A stretch of DNA of 64,000 nucleotides from contig NZ_SMKA01000002.1 of assembly GCF_004348455.1 (NCBI RefSeq), positions 79,837-143,836 on the forward strand, in the 5' to 3' direction. How positions within the stretch are numbered: the stretch's first letter is position 1; each line of letters begins with the position of its first letter. The position numbers and the translations under genes are program-made. Source of the DNA: Kribbella albertanoniae (GTDB lineage: Bacteria > Actinomycetota > Actinomycetes > Propionibacteriales > Kribbellaceae). This document shows, piece by piece, positions 1 through 8,729 of this stretch. Under the pieces are notes generated by a model. That model ran no database searches. It saw nothing but the letters and a program-made list of their open reading frames with translations, and had not been told where the DNA came from.

Positions 1-2
1 CG

Positions 3-587
3 GACGTCATCGAGCCGGTGCTGCCGGCTCGCCAGCGGGCCGACCGCTTCGAGGAATTCGTCGAGGTCACCGACCTGCTGTTGCGCGAGCCACTGGCCAG
101 CTACAACGGCTCCTACTACACCGTCAAGGACGCGCGGAACTTTCCTGGTTGCGTGCAGAGCCCCCGGGTGCCGTTGTGTATCGCCGCCGCCGGTCCTCGG
201 GGGATGCGGCTGGCGGCACGGCACGGCGACGCGTGGGTCTGCTGCGGACCGGTCGATCTGGCCGCCGGCGGGACACCTGAGCTGTTCCTCACCGCGGTCC
301 AGGAGCAGTCCCGGCAGCTGTCGCGGGAGTGTACGGCGATCGGCCGCGACCCCGCCGCGTTGCGCAGGATCCTGGTCCTGACCGAGATGGCCGACCCGTT
401 GCCACGATCGGTCGACCTGTTCGTCGAGCGGGCGACCGAGTACGCGCGAGCCGGGATCACCGACCTGGTCGTTCCGATACCGCGTCCGTCCGGAGTCCAC
501 CAAGGCGATCCTGGCCTGCTGGCCGAGCTCGCCTCCACCGCGCTTCCGTTGTTACGCGAGCTGAGCAGTTCCCGGGAGACAACATGA
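3..587 (+). CDS. Luciferase-like F420/flavin-dependent oxidoreductase, C-terminal part
   Basis: The reading frame is open from the left edge, so only about 195 C-terminal residues are present. The sequence has the look of the bacterial luciferase-like monooxygenase (LLM) fold: a substrate-loop segment with YNGSYYTV, then P-LCIAAAGPRGMRLAARHGDAWV, which matches the conserved strand and helix before the phosphate-binding region. In the butirosin pathway an LLM enzyme (BtrO) hydroxylates a carrier-bound aminoacyl chain. The carrier proteins and BtrK/BtrH-like genes in this cluster make that role possible, but the cofactor and substrate cannot be read here. Its stop overlaps the next start (ATGA). 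A rare TTA leucine codon lies at 552-554. Confidence 0.8.
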   Translation, partial: DVIEPVLPARQRADRFEEFVEVTDLLLREPLASYNGSYYTVKDARNFPGCVQSPRVPLCIAAAGPRGMRLAARHGDAWVCCGPVDLAAGGTPELFLTAVQEQSRQLSRECTAIGRDPAALRRILVLTEMADPLPRSVDLFVERATEYARAGITDLVVPIPRPSGVHQGDPGLLAELASTALPLLRELSSSRETT

Positions 588-1483
588 ATCCAAGCCACTT
601 CCCGTCCAGTGCGTCCGCCGTCGAACTCGTCGATCAGCCGGCCTCCGGACTACCTGGCCTGTCGGTGGTCGAACTCGAGGTCTGTTCGCGCTGCAACCGC
701 AGTTGCTCCTACTGCCCGGTGTCGCTGAACCCTCGGCCGCCGGTTCCGGCCCGAATGTCCGCGGACGTCTTCGACACCACCATCGCGCAGCTGGCCGAGG
801 TCTCGTTCGCCGGCCGGATCTCCTACCACCTGTACAACGAGCCGTTGCTGCGCACGGATCTTCCCCGGCTGATCGCCAAGGTCGCGGAACGGCTGCCGGA
901 CGCGCTCCAGCTGCTGCTCACCAACGGCGACCTCCTCGACGACCGGCGCTACGAGGCGCTGCGGGCGGCGGGTGTCGACTACTTCTATGTCACCCGGCAT
1001 GTCGACGGCGAGTACCCGGCCCGGCCGTTCCAGATCGTCCAGAACTTCCGCGGCCTGACACTCACGAACCGCGGCGGGACAGTCACCGAAGTCCCGCTGC
1101 CGTCCCCACTCGCTCGGAGCACACCATGTTTCGCGCCGTCGGAGATGCTCATTGTCACCGTCAACGGCGACGTACTGCTCTGCTACGAGGACGCCAATCG
1201 CAGCCAGGTGCTGGGAAACATCCTGACCACCAGCCTGACCGACATCTGGATGGCGCCCGAGAACGTAGAACACCGCGAGGAGCTCGCCGCCGGCGAGCGC
1301 GAGCGCGCCGAGATCTGCCGGCGGTGCTCGAACACGTCGCACTCGGCGCCCGGTCTGTCGGCGCTGGAGGACTTCGTGCTGAACGCGAGTGGGCTGTCCC
1401 GCGAGGACGATCCGGTCCGGACCCTCAAACAGCGGTCCACGGATGGCCGCCCGATCGGACCTCCGGACGGAGACGGCCGATGA
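584..1483 (+). CDS. Radical SAM protein, BtrN/SPASM-like
   Basis: A 299-residue protein with the radical SAM signature CSRCNRSCSYC (CxxxCxxC) near residue 37, which binds the [4Fe-4S] cluster that cleaves S-adenosylmethionine. A second cysteine-rich segment lies near the C terminus (CFAPSE, LLCYED, ICRRCS), typical of SPASM or twitch domains carrying auxiliary clusters. Butirosin BtrN is a twitch-type radical SAM dehydrogenase of an aminocyclitol, so oxidation of an aminocyclitol hydroxyl is a reasonable guess beside a sugar-phosphate cyclase and an aminotransferase. The start is the ATG that overlaps the upstream stop, preceded by GGGAG. The stop overlaps the cupin start by four bases, so the two are translationally coupled. 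Confidence 0.85.
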   Translation: MNPSHFPSSASAVELVDQPASGLPGLSVVELEVCSRCNRSCSYCPVSLNPRPPVPARMSADVFDTTIAQLAEVSFAGRISYHLYNEPLLRTDLPRLIAKVAERLPDALQLLLTNGDLLDDRRYEALRAAGVDYFYVTRHVDGEYPARPFQIVQNFRGLTLTNRGGTVTEVPLPSPLARSTPCFAPSEMLIVTVNGDVLLCYEDANRSQVLGNILTTSLTDIWMAPENVEHREELAAGERERAEICRRCSNTSHSAPGLSALEDFVLNASGLSREDDPVRTLKQRSTDGRPIGPPDGDGR

Positions 1484-1866
1484 CCGCCGGGAGCGCGCCG
1501 GAGTTCGAGCGGGTGAACCTGTCCGCGATCCCGCTCGATCCTGTGGTCGCCCACGCCGGCCAGGGCACGATCCGGGCCACGACCGTGGTCACCGGCGCCC
1601 AGCTGGCCGGCGGCTGCAACTTCATCGACGTCGCGGAGCTCCCGCCGGGAACCACGATCGGAGCGCATCGGCACACCCCAGCCCAGGAGGAGTTCTACCT
1701 GATCCTGGCCGGCCGCGGACTGATGCGGCGCGAGGACCGGACCTTCGAGGTCGGACCCGGCGATCTGATCCGGAACCCGCCCGGTGGGCTGCACGGTCTG
1801 AGCAACACCTCCGACGACGTACTCCGGTTGTTCGTCTTCGAGCTCTCGGTCGGTGGCGATGGTTGA
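1480..1866 (+). CDS. Small single-domain cupin
   Basis: A 128-residue protein that is essentially one cupin barrel. Motif 1 is seen as GAHRHTPAQEEFY---G (two His and a Glu as metal ligands), and motif 2 as PGDLIRNPPGGLHGL (the fourth ligand His). Small cupins of this kind act as isomerases, epimerases or dioxygenases on small sugars or keto acids. Lying between the radical SAM gene and the cyclase, it probably acts on a cyclitol intermediate, but the reaction is not deducible. It is coupled to the upstream gene by ATGA and overlaps the cyclase gene by 8 bp. Confidence 0.8.
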   Translation: MTAGSAPEFERVNLSAIPLDPVVAHAGQGTIRATTVVTGAQLAGGCNFIDVAELPPGTTIGAHRHTPAQEEFYLILAGRGLMRREDRTFEVGPGDLIRNPPGGLHGLSNTSDDVLRLFVFELSVGGDG

Positions 1867-3079
1867 GACCCAGGATCCGCAGTTCCGGCGCGAGAGCGGC
1901 CGGTTGCAGGTCGGCGAGCACGGATTCGATCTCGCGTCGCAGCGCGGCCACGTTCAACGGGTCGTGCTCGCGGAGCGGCTGCTGTCGCCGGACAGCTCCG
2001 TCCTCGCGGCGGCGCTGGCCGATCGGCCGGCCCTGATCGTCATGACACCGTCCGTCCTGCGGCACCATGGCGCACGGCTGCGGGCCTATCTGCACGCGGC
2101 TCGTCCGGGCCAGCGGCACGAGCTCATGGTCGTGCGCCGCACCGAGGCGACCAAGGACCTGGCCGCGGTGACGGAGATCTGCGACCGCGCCGCGGCGACC
2201 CGGCTGCCTCGCCGCTCTCCGATCGTCGCCTTTGGCGGGGGAGTGTGCAGTGACCTGTGCGGTCTCGCGGCCGCTCTCCATCGGCGCGGGGTGCCGCACA
2301 TCAAGGTGCCGACCACCCTGGTCGGCCTGATCGACGCGGGCATCGGGACCAAGAACGCCGTCAACCACGACGGCCGGAAGAGCGGTCTCGGCAGCTTCCA
2401 TCCGCCCGAGTACTCGCTGCTCGACCCCGGCTTCCTGCGGACACTGCCGCACCGGCAGTTGCGCAACGGCCTGGCCGAGGCGATCAAACTCGCGATCGCG
2501 GCGGATCCCGTGCTGTTCGAGCATCTGGAGACGCACGGCGCCGCGCTCGCCGCGCGCCAGTTCCGGCCGGACGACGGCGCGATCACGGAGCTGATCCGCC
2601 GCGCTGTCCAGGGCATGCTCGAAGAGCTGGCGCTCAGCCCGTACGAGAGCATCGACAAGCTGCGCCGCAAGATGGATCTCGGGCACACCTTCAGTCCCGA
2701 GGTCGAGAGCGCGTCGGATCACCTGGTCCTGCACGGCGAAGCGGTGGCCGTGGACCTCGCGCTGTCCAGCCAGCTGGCTGCGCAGTTGGGCATTCTCCGG
2801 CCCGCGGATCTCGAACGGGTGCTCGCCTTACTGGAGACCTGTGGGTTGCCGCTGACGTGGTCCAAGCTGTCCGCCGACGCGCTGTGGGCGTCGCTGGCCG
2901 GCGTTGTCGATCACCGCGACGGTGAGCTGAACCTGGTGGTACCGACGGGGATCGGCGGCTGCGTCTTCCTGGACCTCGCGGACATCGACCTGGCACTGGT
3001 CCGCAGCAGCATCGAGTTGCTGCGCAGACGAGCGACGAGCAGGAGCACTTCGGGCGCCCGGCTGTTGAGCCTGCCCTGA
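1859..3079 (+). CDS. Sugar-phosphate cyclase, 2-epi-5-epi-valiolone synthase type
   Basis: A 406-residue member of the dehydroquinate synthase superfamily. NAD-binding GGGV---D is near residue 126, followed by KVPTTLVGLIDAGIGTKNAVNHDG and RKSGLGSFHPPEYSLLD, the zinc-site GHTFSP, and LHGEAVAVD. The GLIDAGIG and NHDGRKSGLGSF pattern matches my recollection of sedoheptulose 7-phosphate cyclases (ValA, AcbC) better than dehydroquinate or 2-deoxy-scyllo-inosose synthases. The predicted reaction is cyclisation of sedoheptulose 7-phosphate to a valiolone-type cyclitol. ATG 1859 is chosen (GTG 1853 is possible). The gene overlaps the cupin by 8 bp and contains a TTA codon at 2828-2830. The exact epimer made would need a phylogeny. 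Confidence 0.85.
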   Translation: MVETQDPQFRRESGRLQVGEHGFDLASQRGHVQRVVLAERLLSPDSSVLAAALADRPALIVMTPSVLRHHGARLRAYLHAARPGQRHELMVVRRTEATKDLAAVTEICDRAAATRLPRRSPIVAFGGGVCSDLCGLAAALHRRGVPHIKVPTTLVGLIDAGIGTKNAVNHDGRKSGLGSFHPPEYSLLDPGFLRTLPHRQLRNGLAEAIKLAIAADPVLFEHLETHGAALAARQFRPDDGAITELIRRAVQGMLEELALSPYESIDKLRRKMDLGHTFSPEVESASDHLVLHGEAVAVDLALSSQLAAQLGILRPADLERVLALLETCGLPLTWSKLSADALWASLAGVVDHRDGELNLVVPTGIGGCVFLDLADIDLALVRSSIELLRRRATSRSTSGARLLSLP

Positions 3080-3105
3080 CCGACTAACCCGCCGAGGAGG
3101 CCGTG

Positions 3106-4407
3106 ATGACACACGAGTTGGCTGTATTGGGTGGCCGGCCCGTCCGCGATACCGCATGGCCGCTCTGGCCTCGGGCCACGGAGACCGCGGGCCGAGCGCT
3201 GGCAGAGGTGCTCGGTTCCGGCCGCTGGACGGTGTCAGGTCCCTACCAAGGAACGGAAAGCGTCGAGCAGCGCTTCGCGAAGGCGTACGCGAGCTACACC
3301 GGTACGGCGTACTGCACGCCGACGACCGCGGGCACGACAGCGCTGACGATCGCTCTGCAAGCGCTGGGGATCGGCCCAGGTGACGAAGTCCTGGTTCCAG
3401 GTCTCACGTGGGTCGCCTGCGCGTCCGCGGTGCTGTTCGCCGGCGCGACACCGGTGCTGGTGGACTGCGATCCCCGGACCCTGGCGATCAGTGCCGACGC
3501 CGCGCGCGCCGCGTGCACACCGCGGACCGCCGCGATCATGGTGGTCCACCCCTTCTGCAACCTGGCCGATCTCGACGCGTTCGTCGCCTTGTCCGCCGAG
3601 AAGGGCCTGCCGCTGATCGAGGACTCTGCACAGGCGCACGGCGCCCGGTGGCGAGACCGGCCGGTCGGCTCGTACGGCGTCGTCGGATGTTTCAGCATGC
3701 AGCAGTCCAAGTTGCTCACCGCCGGTGAAGGCGGTGCCGTTGTGACGAACGACGCCGAACTGCACAGCAAGCTCGAACAGTTGCGGCTCGACGGCCGTCG
3801 GTACGGTCCCGCGCCGATTCCAGGGCGGCTCGAGCTGGTCGAGGTCGGCGCTGTCCAGGGCCGCAACTTCTGCCTGACCGAATTCCAGGCGGCGCTGCTG
3901 CTGGACGGTCTGGTCCGGCTGGACGCCGAGAACGAGGAGCGGGCCCGGACGGTGAAGGTGCTGGTCGATGCCTTACGCGGTGTTCCCGGACTGAGTCTCC
4001 TGGCGCACGACGATCCCCGGGTGACGCGCAGGACGTACTACAACGCCGTACTGCGGTTCGATCTCGCAGAGTTCGGTGGCAGCTCGATCGACGCGATCGC
4101 TTCGGCGCTGAGCACCGAACTGGGCGCGCAGACCAGCCCGGTCTACATTCCACTCAACCGCCATCCCTTGCTGCGAGCGGATCTGGCCGACTCCCGGCTC
4201 CGGACACAGGCCACGGTCGACGCGATCAGTTCTGCGCGCCTACCGGTTGCGGAGGAGGCGCGCCGTACGTGCTTGACCCTGCCGCATCCGCTGTTGCTGG
4301 CCGGTGCGGACGGCGTTGCCGACATCGTGGCCGCGCTCGGCAAGCTCCGCGGTCACGCGCACGAACTGGCAGGTCTGCCGCAGACCCGGTCGGCGCGAGC
4401 CTTCTAG
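3106..4407 (+). CDS. DegT/DnrJ/EryC1-family aminocyclitol aminotransferase
   Basis: A 433-residue PLP-dependent aminotransferase. The start GRPVRDTAWPLWP is typical of the StsC/BtrS branch that aminates keto-cyclitols with L-glutamine. TTAGTTAL near residue 70 and VPGLTWVACASAVLFAGA follow, then EDSAQAHGA, and the PLP lysine in CFSMQQSKLLTAGEGGAVV. As it follows the cyclase directly, it probably installs the amine on the C7 cyclitol. ATG 3106 is chosen because GAGGAGG lies five bases upstream; GTG 3103 would be too close. A TTA codon is at 3973-3975. The stop codon overlaps the stop of the convergent oxidoreductase gene (4404-4407). Confidence 0.88.
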   Translation: MTHELAVLGGRPVRDTAWPLWPRATETAGRALAEVLGSGRWTVSGPYQGTESVEQRFAKAYASYTGTAYCTPTTAGTTALTIALQALGIGPGDEVLVPGLTWVACASAVLFAGATPVLVDCDPRTLAISADAARAACTPRTAAIMVVHPFCNLADLDAFVALSAEKGLPLIEDSAQAHGARWRDRPVGSYGVVGCFSMQQSKLLTAGEGGAVVTNDAELHSKLEQLRLDGRRYGPAPIPGRLELVEVGAVQGRNFCLTEFQAALLLDGLVRLDAENEERARTVKVLVDALRGVPGLSLLAHDDPRVTRRTYYNAVLRFDLAEFGGSSIDAIASALSTELGAQTSPVYIPLNRHPLLRADLADSRLRTQATVDAISSARLPVAEEARRTCLTLPHPLLLAGADGVADIVAALGKLRGHAHELAGLPQTRSARAF

Positions 4408-6242
4408 CCCGAGACGCGCGCCGCGGCCCCCAGGATTGCGTCCACACACCGATCGGCGTCGGTGTGTGGACGCGAATAGTCGCCGGCCGACGGCACCTCG
4501 TGGTTGTAGTACGTGTTGCCCTCGCAGAGCGGACCGAAAACCCAGATCTCTTGCACTGGCCGCCCACGGGTGTCGACCGGATGCTGGTCGGCGTCCACCT
4601 CGACTCCGGGGATCGCGCCGAGGCCGGGGAAGGGCCGGATCAGGCCGTGCGCGTGCAGGTTCCGGAGCAGCCGCGAAGTCGAGCGCAGGACGGACGGCGG
4701 CGGTGTCGTCGCGTCGACGAGCCAGTCCGCCTGGCCGGTTACGGGCGCGGCCAGGCGGGTACTTCGGACCACCCAGCGCTGGTCCGGATCCGACCAGCTC
4801 ACCTGTGGTGCCGGGCCGAACGGCGTCCGGACGACACCGGCCGCGAACAGCGCCAGGAGCTCGGCCTGGCGTTCGTACTGCGGACCGACCACGGCCCGAT
4901 TCAGCTGGTAGGTGGTTCGGCTGAAGAACGTGGCGAGCGACGCCTGGGTGAGGCCGCCGTGGTCGATGGCCGCTCTGATCACCGGCAGCCGTTCGTCGCA
5001 GACCTGCAGCGCGGCCTTGAGCGGACTGGCGGCTGTCCCCCGATCGGCCTCCGCCAGGTCGAGGGCCAACGCGTTGGTGAGCCAGTGCTGGTAGGTGTCG
5101 ATTCGCTCGAGGCCGAGGCCGGGCTCCCGCTCGAATGCGGCGCGGGCATCGAAACCACCGTGGGCCGCATCGACTTGCGCGAGCAGGGCTCGCAAGGCCT
5201 CCGGATCGGTGGACGAGCGCAGTATGGCGGCGGTCGGCTTGTCACCGCCCAGTTCGCTCGCACGGATCCCGTAAGCGAGGCGCATCTCGTCGAAGAGCAA
5301 GGGAAGAACCAACTGCTGGAAGTCCAGGGCGCGACCATGGACCTGACGCAGGCCGGCCAAGGCGGCCGGCGTGAGGAACCGCGCGCGATGCGTGTCCGGC
5401 GTCGAGCCGGCACGTCCCCTGGGCTTCGCGCGGTACGGGATACCCGAGCGCGAGAACATCACGATCGTCGGCTCCTGGCCGTTCGGAACGTAGCGCAATC
5501 CATCGCGCCCGCGCTGGAAGTGGCCACCGCGACCTACGGTAAGGGATGCGACGACGTCGTACGCACTGAGTCCCAGGCCCGAGACGGCGACGGTCTGGGC
5601 GCGGCCGATCGCCTGCGTCCGGGGACCCCGCTCGGGCTGAAGGCCGATGCGACGATGTGATCCCGGCGCTGCTGGCGGAGGTTCGTCCGCCGTGTGGCCG
5701 GTGGTGATCACCAGATAGTCGGCGGTGGTTCGGAGGCCGTCCCGCCCGAGAATCGTGAAGCGTCCCGAAGGCTCCATCCAGACGTCGTCGGCATGAGTCC
5801 GATGCAAGGTGACCTGGACGTACGACGGGGTCCGTGCGAGCAGCTTCACCAGGCAGTACCGCAGATACGCGCCGAGGACGCGACGGGGAAGGTAGTCGGT
5901 CGTCGCGACCGTTCTCCCCGTGCCGGCCGATCGTCGGCCGTGTTCGTCCAGCCCGGCCTTCCGTGCCCATTCGTAGAACGTCGGGCCGCCGCACGACACG
6001 GCCGACCCGGCGACGCTGTGATGGGGGAAGAGTGAGATCTCGCCGCAGCTGCTGTTCAGCAGCAGATAGTCCGGCAACTGCACGTCATGGACTCCGGTCC
6101 CGGTGCAGGTCGGGTCGATCACTTCGATGCGCAACCGTCCGGCCACAGGTCCGAGTACCAGGCAACGACTGAGGATACGTTCGAGAACGGTGAGACCTCG
6201 TGGGCCGAGCCCGATCAGCGCGACCGCCGGATCCGCGGTCAT
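4404..6242 (-). CDS. FAD/NAD(P)-binding oxidoreductase
   Basis: A 612-residue protein starting with a dinucleotide-binding fold: VALIGLGPRGLTVLERIL, the style of the NAD_binding_9 family. A second nucleotide-binding segment near the middle reads TVAVSGLGLSAYDVVASL. The family contains poorly characterised oxidoreductases that recur in secondary-metabolite clusters and are distantly related to ornithine/lysine N-hydroxylases. A redox tailoring step, perhaps N-oxidation, is possible but unproven. The ATG at 6242 overlaps the stop of the condensation-like gene, so the two form one operon driven from the box at 7700-7715. It converges on the aminotransferase and shares stop bases with it. Confidence 0.7.
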   Translation of the reverse strand: MTADPAVALIGLGPRGLTVLERILSRCLVLGPVAGRLRIEVIDPTCTGTGVHDVQLPDYLLLNSSCGEISLFPHHSVAGSAVSCGGPTFYEWARKAGLDEHGRRSAGTGRTVATTDYLPRRVLGAYLRYCLVKLLARTPSYVQVTLHRTHADDVWMEPSGRFTILGRDGLRTTADYLVITTGHTADEPPPAAPGSHRRIGLQPERGPRTQAIGRAQTVAVSGLGLSAYDVVASLTVGRGGHFQRGRDGLRYVPNGQEPTIVMFSRSGIPYRAKPRGRAGSTPDTHRARFLTPAALAGLRQVHGRALDFQQLVLPLLFDEMRLAYGIRASELGGDKPTAAILRSSTDPEALRALLAQVDAAHGGFDARAAFEREPGLGLERIDTYQHWLTNALALDLAEADRGTAASPLKAALQVCDERLPVIRAAIDHGGLTQASLATFFSRTTYQLNRAVVGPQYERQAELLALFAAGVVRTPFGPAPQVSWSDPDQRWVVRSTRLAAPVTGQADWLVDATTPPPSVLRSTSRLLRNLHAHGLIRPFPGLGAIPGVEVDADQHPVDTRGRPVQEIWVFGPLCEGNTYYNHEVPSAGDYSRPHTDADRCVDAILGAAARVSG

Positions 6243-7675
6243 CTCGCCGGCCGCGTGGAACCGGCGCCGGTCAGGCGCTGCCGGTGGAACCGGAGGCGCA
6301 GTTGATCCACAGTCGTTTCGGGATGCCGGACCAGTTCGCTCACCACCCACAGGTACTGGTCGGTCAGCGCCTGGACCGTCGGCGGACTGTGCAATTGGTC
6401 GTTGTAGACGACTGCACCGCCGTCCCGGTTCAGGTTGACCACGAACCACGGCGCGCCCTTGTTCTCCCAGGCACGACGGATCACCGGATCGGCGCTCGGG
6501 AACGCGGTCGGCGCGACGCCGGCTGGACGCAGTGGCGGGACGTCGACGTCCTCGATCACGAAGCCGGGCATGTCCGGCTCCGGTACGGACGGCGCCCAGG
6601 AGCTGATATCGCTCTCGCGCAGCTGGTGATCCGGCCACGGCCGCTCGATGCTGTACCGCGGATAGACGGCGGCGGCGAGTTCGCTGTAGGGCAGCGGAGA
6701 GCTCAGCGCCGAGCTGATGGTGCGGTGCACCGCTTGGACGACATCGACCAGCCGGTCGCGCGGTGACACTGCTGCCGCGATGTAGTGCTCCTCCTCGAAG
6801 GACATCAAGGCGTACTTCTGCCAGCGCGCCCGGCGTCCCGAGTCGCTGGTGCTCACGACCGCGTCGGAACGACCGGTGACCAGGAGGATCAGCAGGTGGT
6901 GCGCGGCGAGCAGACACACGAACGGCGTGGTGCGAGCGGACCAGGCCAGCCGCTGGACGCCGTGCCCCTCCGGGACGGAGAACAGGATCGCCTGCCGGCT
7001 GTCCGGATCGGTCGACGACGTACTGGTTGCCTGGAGCAATGGGCTGCGTGGCATGTCGGTGAGATGCTCGCGCCAGTAGCTCAGCCGGGCCGGATCGACC
7101 GCGAGGTTGTCCGTCTGCCCGGCGGCGATCTGTTCGAAGGTAGGGACCGTTGGCCGGACCGGAGGCAGGAGCCCGGCCCGGACGCCGCACTCGCGCAGGA
7201 GTTCGCTGATGAACAGAGCAACCGCCCAGCCGTCGCTGATGACAGTGGCGAAACAGGCGATCAGCAAATGTTCGTCCGGACCCAGCCGCGCGACGACGAG
7301 CTGCCAGAGCGGTCCGCGGCGGAAGTCGAAGTAGCGGGTCTGCTCGCGGTGCATCAACTCGCCGAGCCGCCGGTCCTGCGCCGGTCCGGGCAGGCTGGAC
7401 AGATCGACCACGTCGATCGGCGGGTCCAGCTCCGGCGCGATCCGGATCCGGGGGTCGGTGCCGACCGCGGTGAACGTCAGACGCAAGGGCTCGTGGCGCT
7501 GGGTCAACTCGTCCGCCGCGGCGCGGAGGACGCCGATGTCGAGCAGCCCGCGGACCCGCCGGCAGGCGATGATCTGGGCCCGGGCCACACCGGGATCGGC
7601 GCCGGACAGTCCGAGGATCTCCTCCCACTTCCGCTCCTGGCCGGGGCTCAGCGGCCGGCTGTCATCGGGGTGCAT
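6239..7675 (-). CDS. Free-standing condensation-domain-like protein with degenerate active site
   Basis: A 478-residue stand-alone NRPS condensation fold. RPLSPGQERKWE (C1), the RHEPLRL motif (C2) and FDFRRGPLWQ precede the catalytic region, which reads LLIACFATVISDGWAVALF. In active condensation domains the segment is HHxxxDGWS; here both histidines are replaced (A and T at the two positions) while the Asp-Gly-Trp is kept. The YNDQL and later C-terminal segments are still recognisable. It may be a structural or binding protein, or use another mechanism. There is no Shine-Dalgarno before ATG 7675, and a SARP-type box ends 24 bases upstream, so a leaderless transcript is predicted. Confidence 0.78.
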   Translation of the reverse strand: MHPDDSRPLSPGQERKWEEILGLSGADPGVARAQIIACRRVRGLLDIGVLRAAADELTQRHEPLRLTFTAVGTDPRIRIAPELDPPIDVVDLSSLPGPAQDRRLGELMHREQTRYFDFRRGPLWQLVVARLGPDEHLLIACFATVISDGWAVALFISELLRECGVRAGLLPPVRPTVPTFEQIAAGQTDNLAVDPARLSYWREHLTDMPRSPLLQATSTSSTDPDSRQAILFSVPEGHGVQRLAWSARTTPFVCLLAAHHLLILLVTGRSDAVVSTSDSGRRARWQKYALMSFEEEHYIAAAVSPRDRLVDVVQAVHRTISSALSSPLPYSELAAAVYPRYSIERPWPDHQLRESDISSWAPSVPEPDMPGFVIEDVDVPPLRPAGVAPTAFPSADPVIRRAWENKGAPWFVVNLNRDGGAVVYNDQLHSPPTVQALTDQYLWVVSELVRHPETTVDQLRLRFHRQRLTGAGSTRPAR

Positions 7676-7699
7676 GACCGCGACGATGCTCGGTCGCGA

Positions 7700-7715
7700 T
7701 ACAGCCGGACTACAG
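7700..7715 (-). promoter_or_regulatory. SARP-type box for the condensation/FAD operon
   Basis: On the + strand TACAG occurs at 7700-7704 and again at 7711-7715, an 11-bp period. Read toward the gene it is CTGTA-N6-CTGTA, ending 24 nt before ATG 7675. The period and placement match known SARP operators. Confidence 0.75.
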
Positions 7716-7759
7716 CCGGGCTTGTCCGGCGTCGCGGTCTGCCGGCCGACATCGCGATC

Positions 7760-7775
7760 CTGTGTCCGGCCTGTA
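7760..7775 (+). promoter_or_regulatory. SARP-type box for the GT8 gene
   Basis: CTGTG at 7760-7764 and CTGTA at 7771-7775 (11-bp period) point at the glycosyltransferase gene, ending 23 nt before ATG 7799. Together with the box at 7700-7715 it forms a divergent regulatory region. Confidence 0.72.
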
Positions 7776-7798
7776 TCCCGAGCTGTGACTGTCACTGC

Positions 7799-8704
7799 AT
7801 GACGAGACTGCCTGAGGTGTGGAACAGCCCGCCCAGCGCCATCACACAGGTGACCCCAGTGGTCTTCACGATCGACGAGGAGTACCTGGACCCTTGGGTC
7901 GTCACAGTGAAGTCGCTCGTGGCCGCGTACCGGCGGCGCGACAGCGCGCTCCCGCAGATCGTCGTCGTCAGCCAGGCCGAGTGCGGCCCCAGCATTCCGG
8001 CGCGGATCGAGGCGCTGAACGAAGGCCTCGGCTGCCGGATCGAGTTCCGGCGCGCGGAGCGGTCGATCATCCACCCGGAGCGGGACTCGCTGCGACTGCG
8101 CACGCTCTACCTGCGGCTGGCGCTCCCGGAGATCCTGGCCGACTATCGGCGGTGCGTCTACCTGGACTCCGATCTGATCATCCGCGACGTGCTGCACGAG
8201 CTGACGGCGCTCGATCTGGGCAACCTGCTGCTGGCCGCGGTCCGCGATCCGTACAACCCGATCCTGCTCGGCAGCGAGGTCTGGCCCGGGATGCGAAGTT
8301 TCGGGCTGACCGAGCAGACCCAGTACTTCAATGCCGGTGTGATGGTGATGAACCTGGAGCGGATGCGGTCGGCCGACCTCTTCGCGACCTCGCAGCGGCT
8401 GATCAAGGAGCGGTACCGCGATCTGATCTGGCACGACCAGGACATCCTGAACGCGTTGTTCTCCGAGCGCTGGCTGCCGCTGGATCCGTGCTGGAACGCG
8501 TTCCCGTTCTCCGTGCTGCACCGGCTGCACCGCAGCTACGCGTCCGAGCACCTGACCAGTCTGCGCGATCTGTGCGACATCGAGCGACGTGCCCGGATCC
8601 TGCACTATGCGGTCAAGAAGCCGTGGCGGGACGGCTTCCCGGACAGCGAGGTCTACCGGGAGTTTCGGCACTACGAGGCACTCCCGCCGCGCGAGCCGAC
8701 CTGA
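7799..8704 (+). CDS. Family 8 glycosyltransferase
   Basis: A 301-residue retaining glycosyltransferase of CAZy family 8 type. TPVVFTIDEEYLDPWVVTVKSL opens the Rossmann-like nucleotide-binding half, and CVYLDSDLIIRD contains the DxD metal motif. QTQYFNAGVMVMNLERM and HDQDILN are the usual acceptor-side signatures, and a C-terminal ILHYAVKKPW matches the conserved HxxG/KPW end. It probably transfers an NDP-activated sugar, most simply the heptose made by the genes at 11.4-16.8 kb, onto the aminocyclitol. It is monocistronic and has no Shine-Dalgarno. It ends 25 bp before the convergent MurA-like gene. Confidence 0.88.
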   Translation: MTRLPEVWNSPPSAITQVTPVVFTIDEEYLDPWVVTVKSLVAAYRRRDSALPQIVVVSQAECGPSIPARIEALNEGLGCRIEFRRAERSIIHPERDSLRLRTLYLRLALPEILADYRRCVYLDSDLIIRDVLHELTALDLGNLLLAAVRDPYNPILLGSEVWPGMRSFGLTEQTQYFNAGVMVMNLERMRSADLFATSQRLIKERYRDLIWHDQDILNALFSERWLPLDPCWNAFPFSVLHRLHRSYASEHLTSLRDLCDIERRARILHYAVKKPWRDGFPDSEVYREFRHYEALPPREPT

Positions 8705-8729
8705 TCGCCGACGCGGCCGCCTGGCGTGC

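Noticed and set aside
1859..3079. Cyclase as 2-deoxy-scyllo-inosose synthase
   Set aside because: The neighbourhood resembles butirosin, but the motifs GLIDAGIG and DGRKSGLG fit sedoheptulose 7-phosphate cyclases rather than DOI synthases.
6243..7628. Upstream extension of the FAD/NAD(P) protein to more than 1000 residues
   Set aside because: It covers the condensation gene in another frame; protein-like sequence begins only at the ATG at 6242, which shows the normal ATGA coupling.
6785..7798. Long open frame leading into the GT8 gene on the + strand
   Set aside because: It is the mirror of the condensation-domain gene on the other strand; composition is low complexity and no family features occur before 7799.
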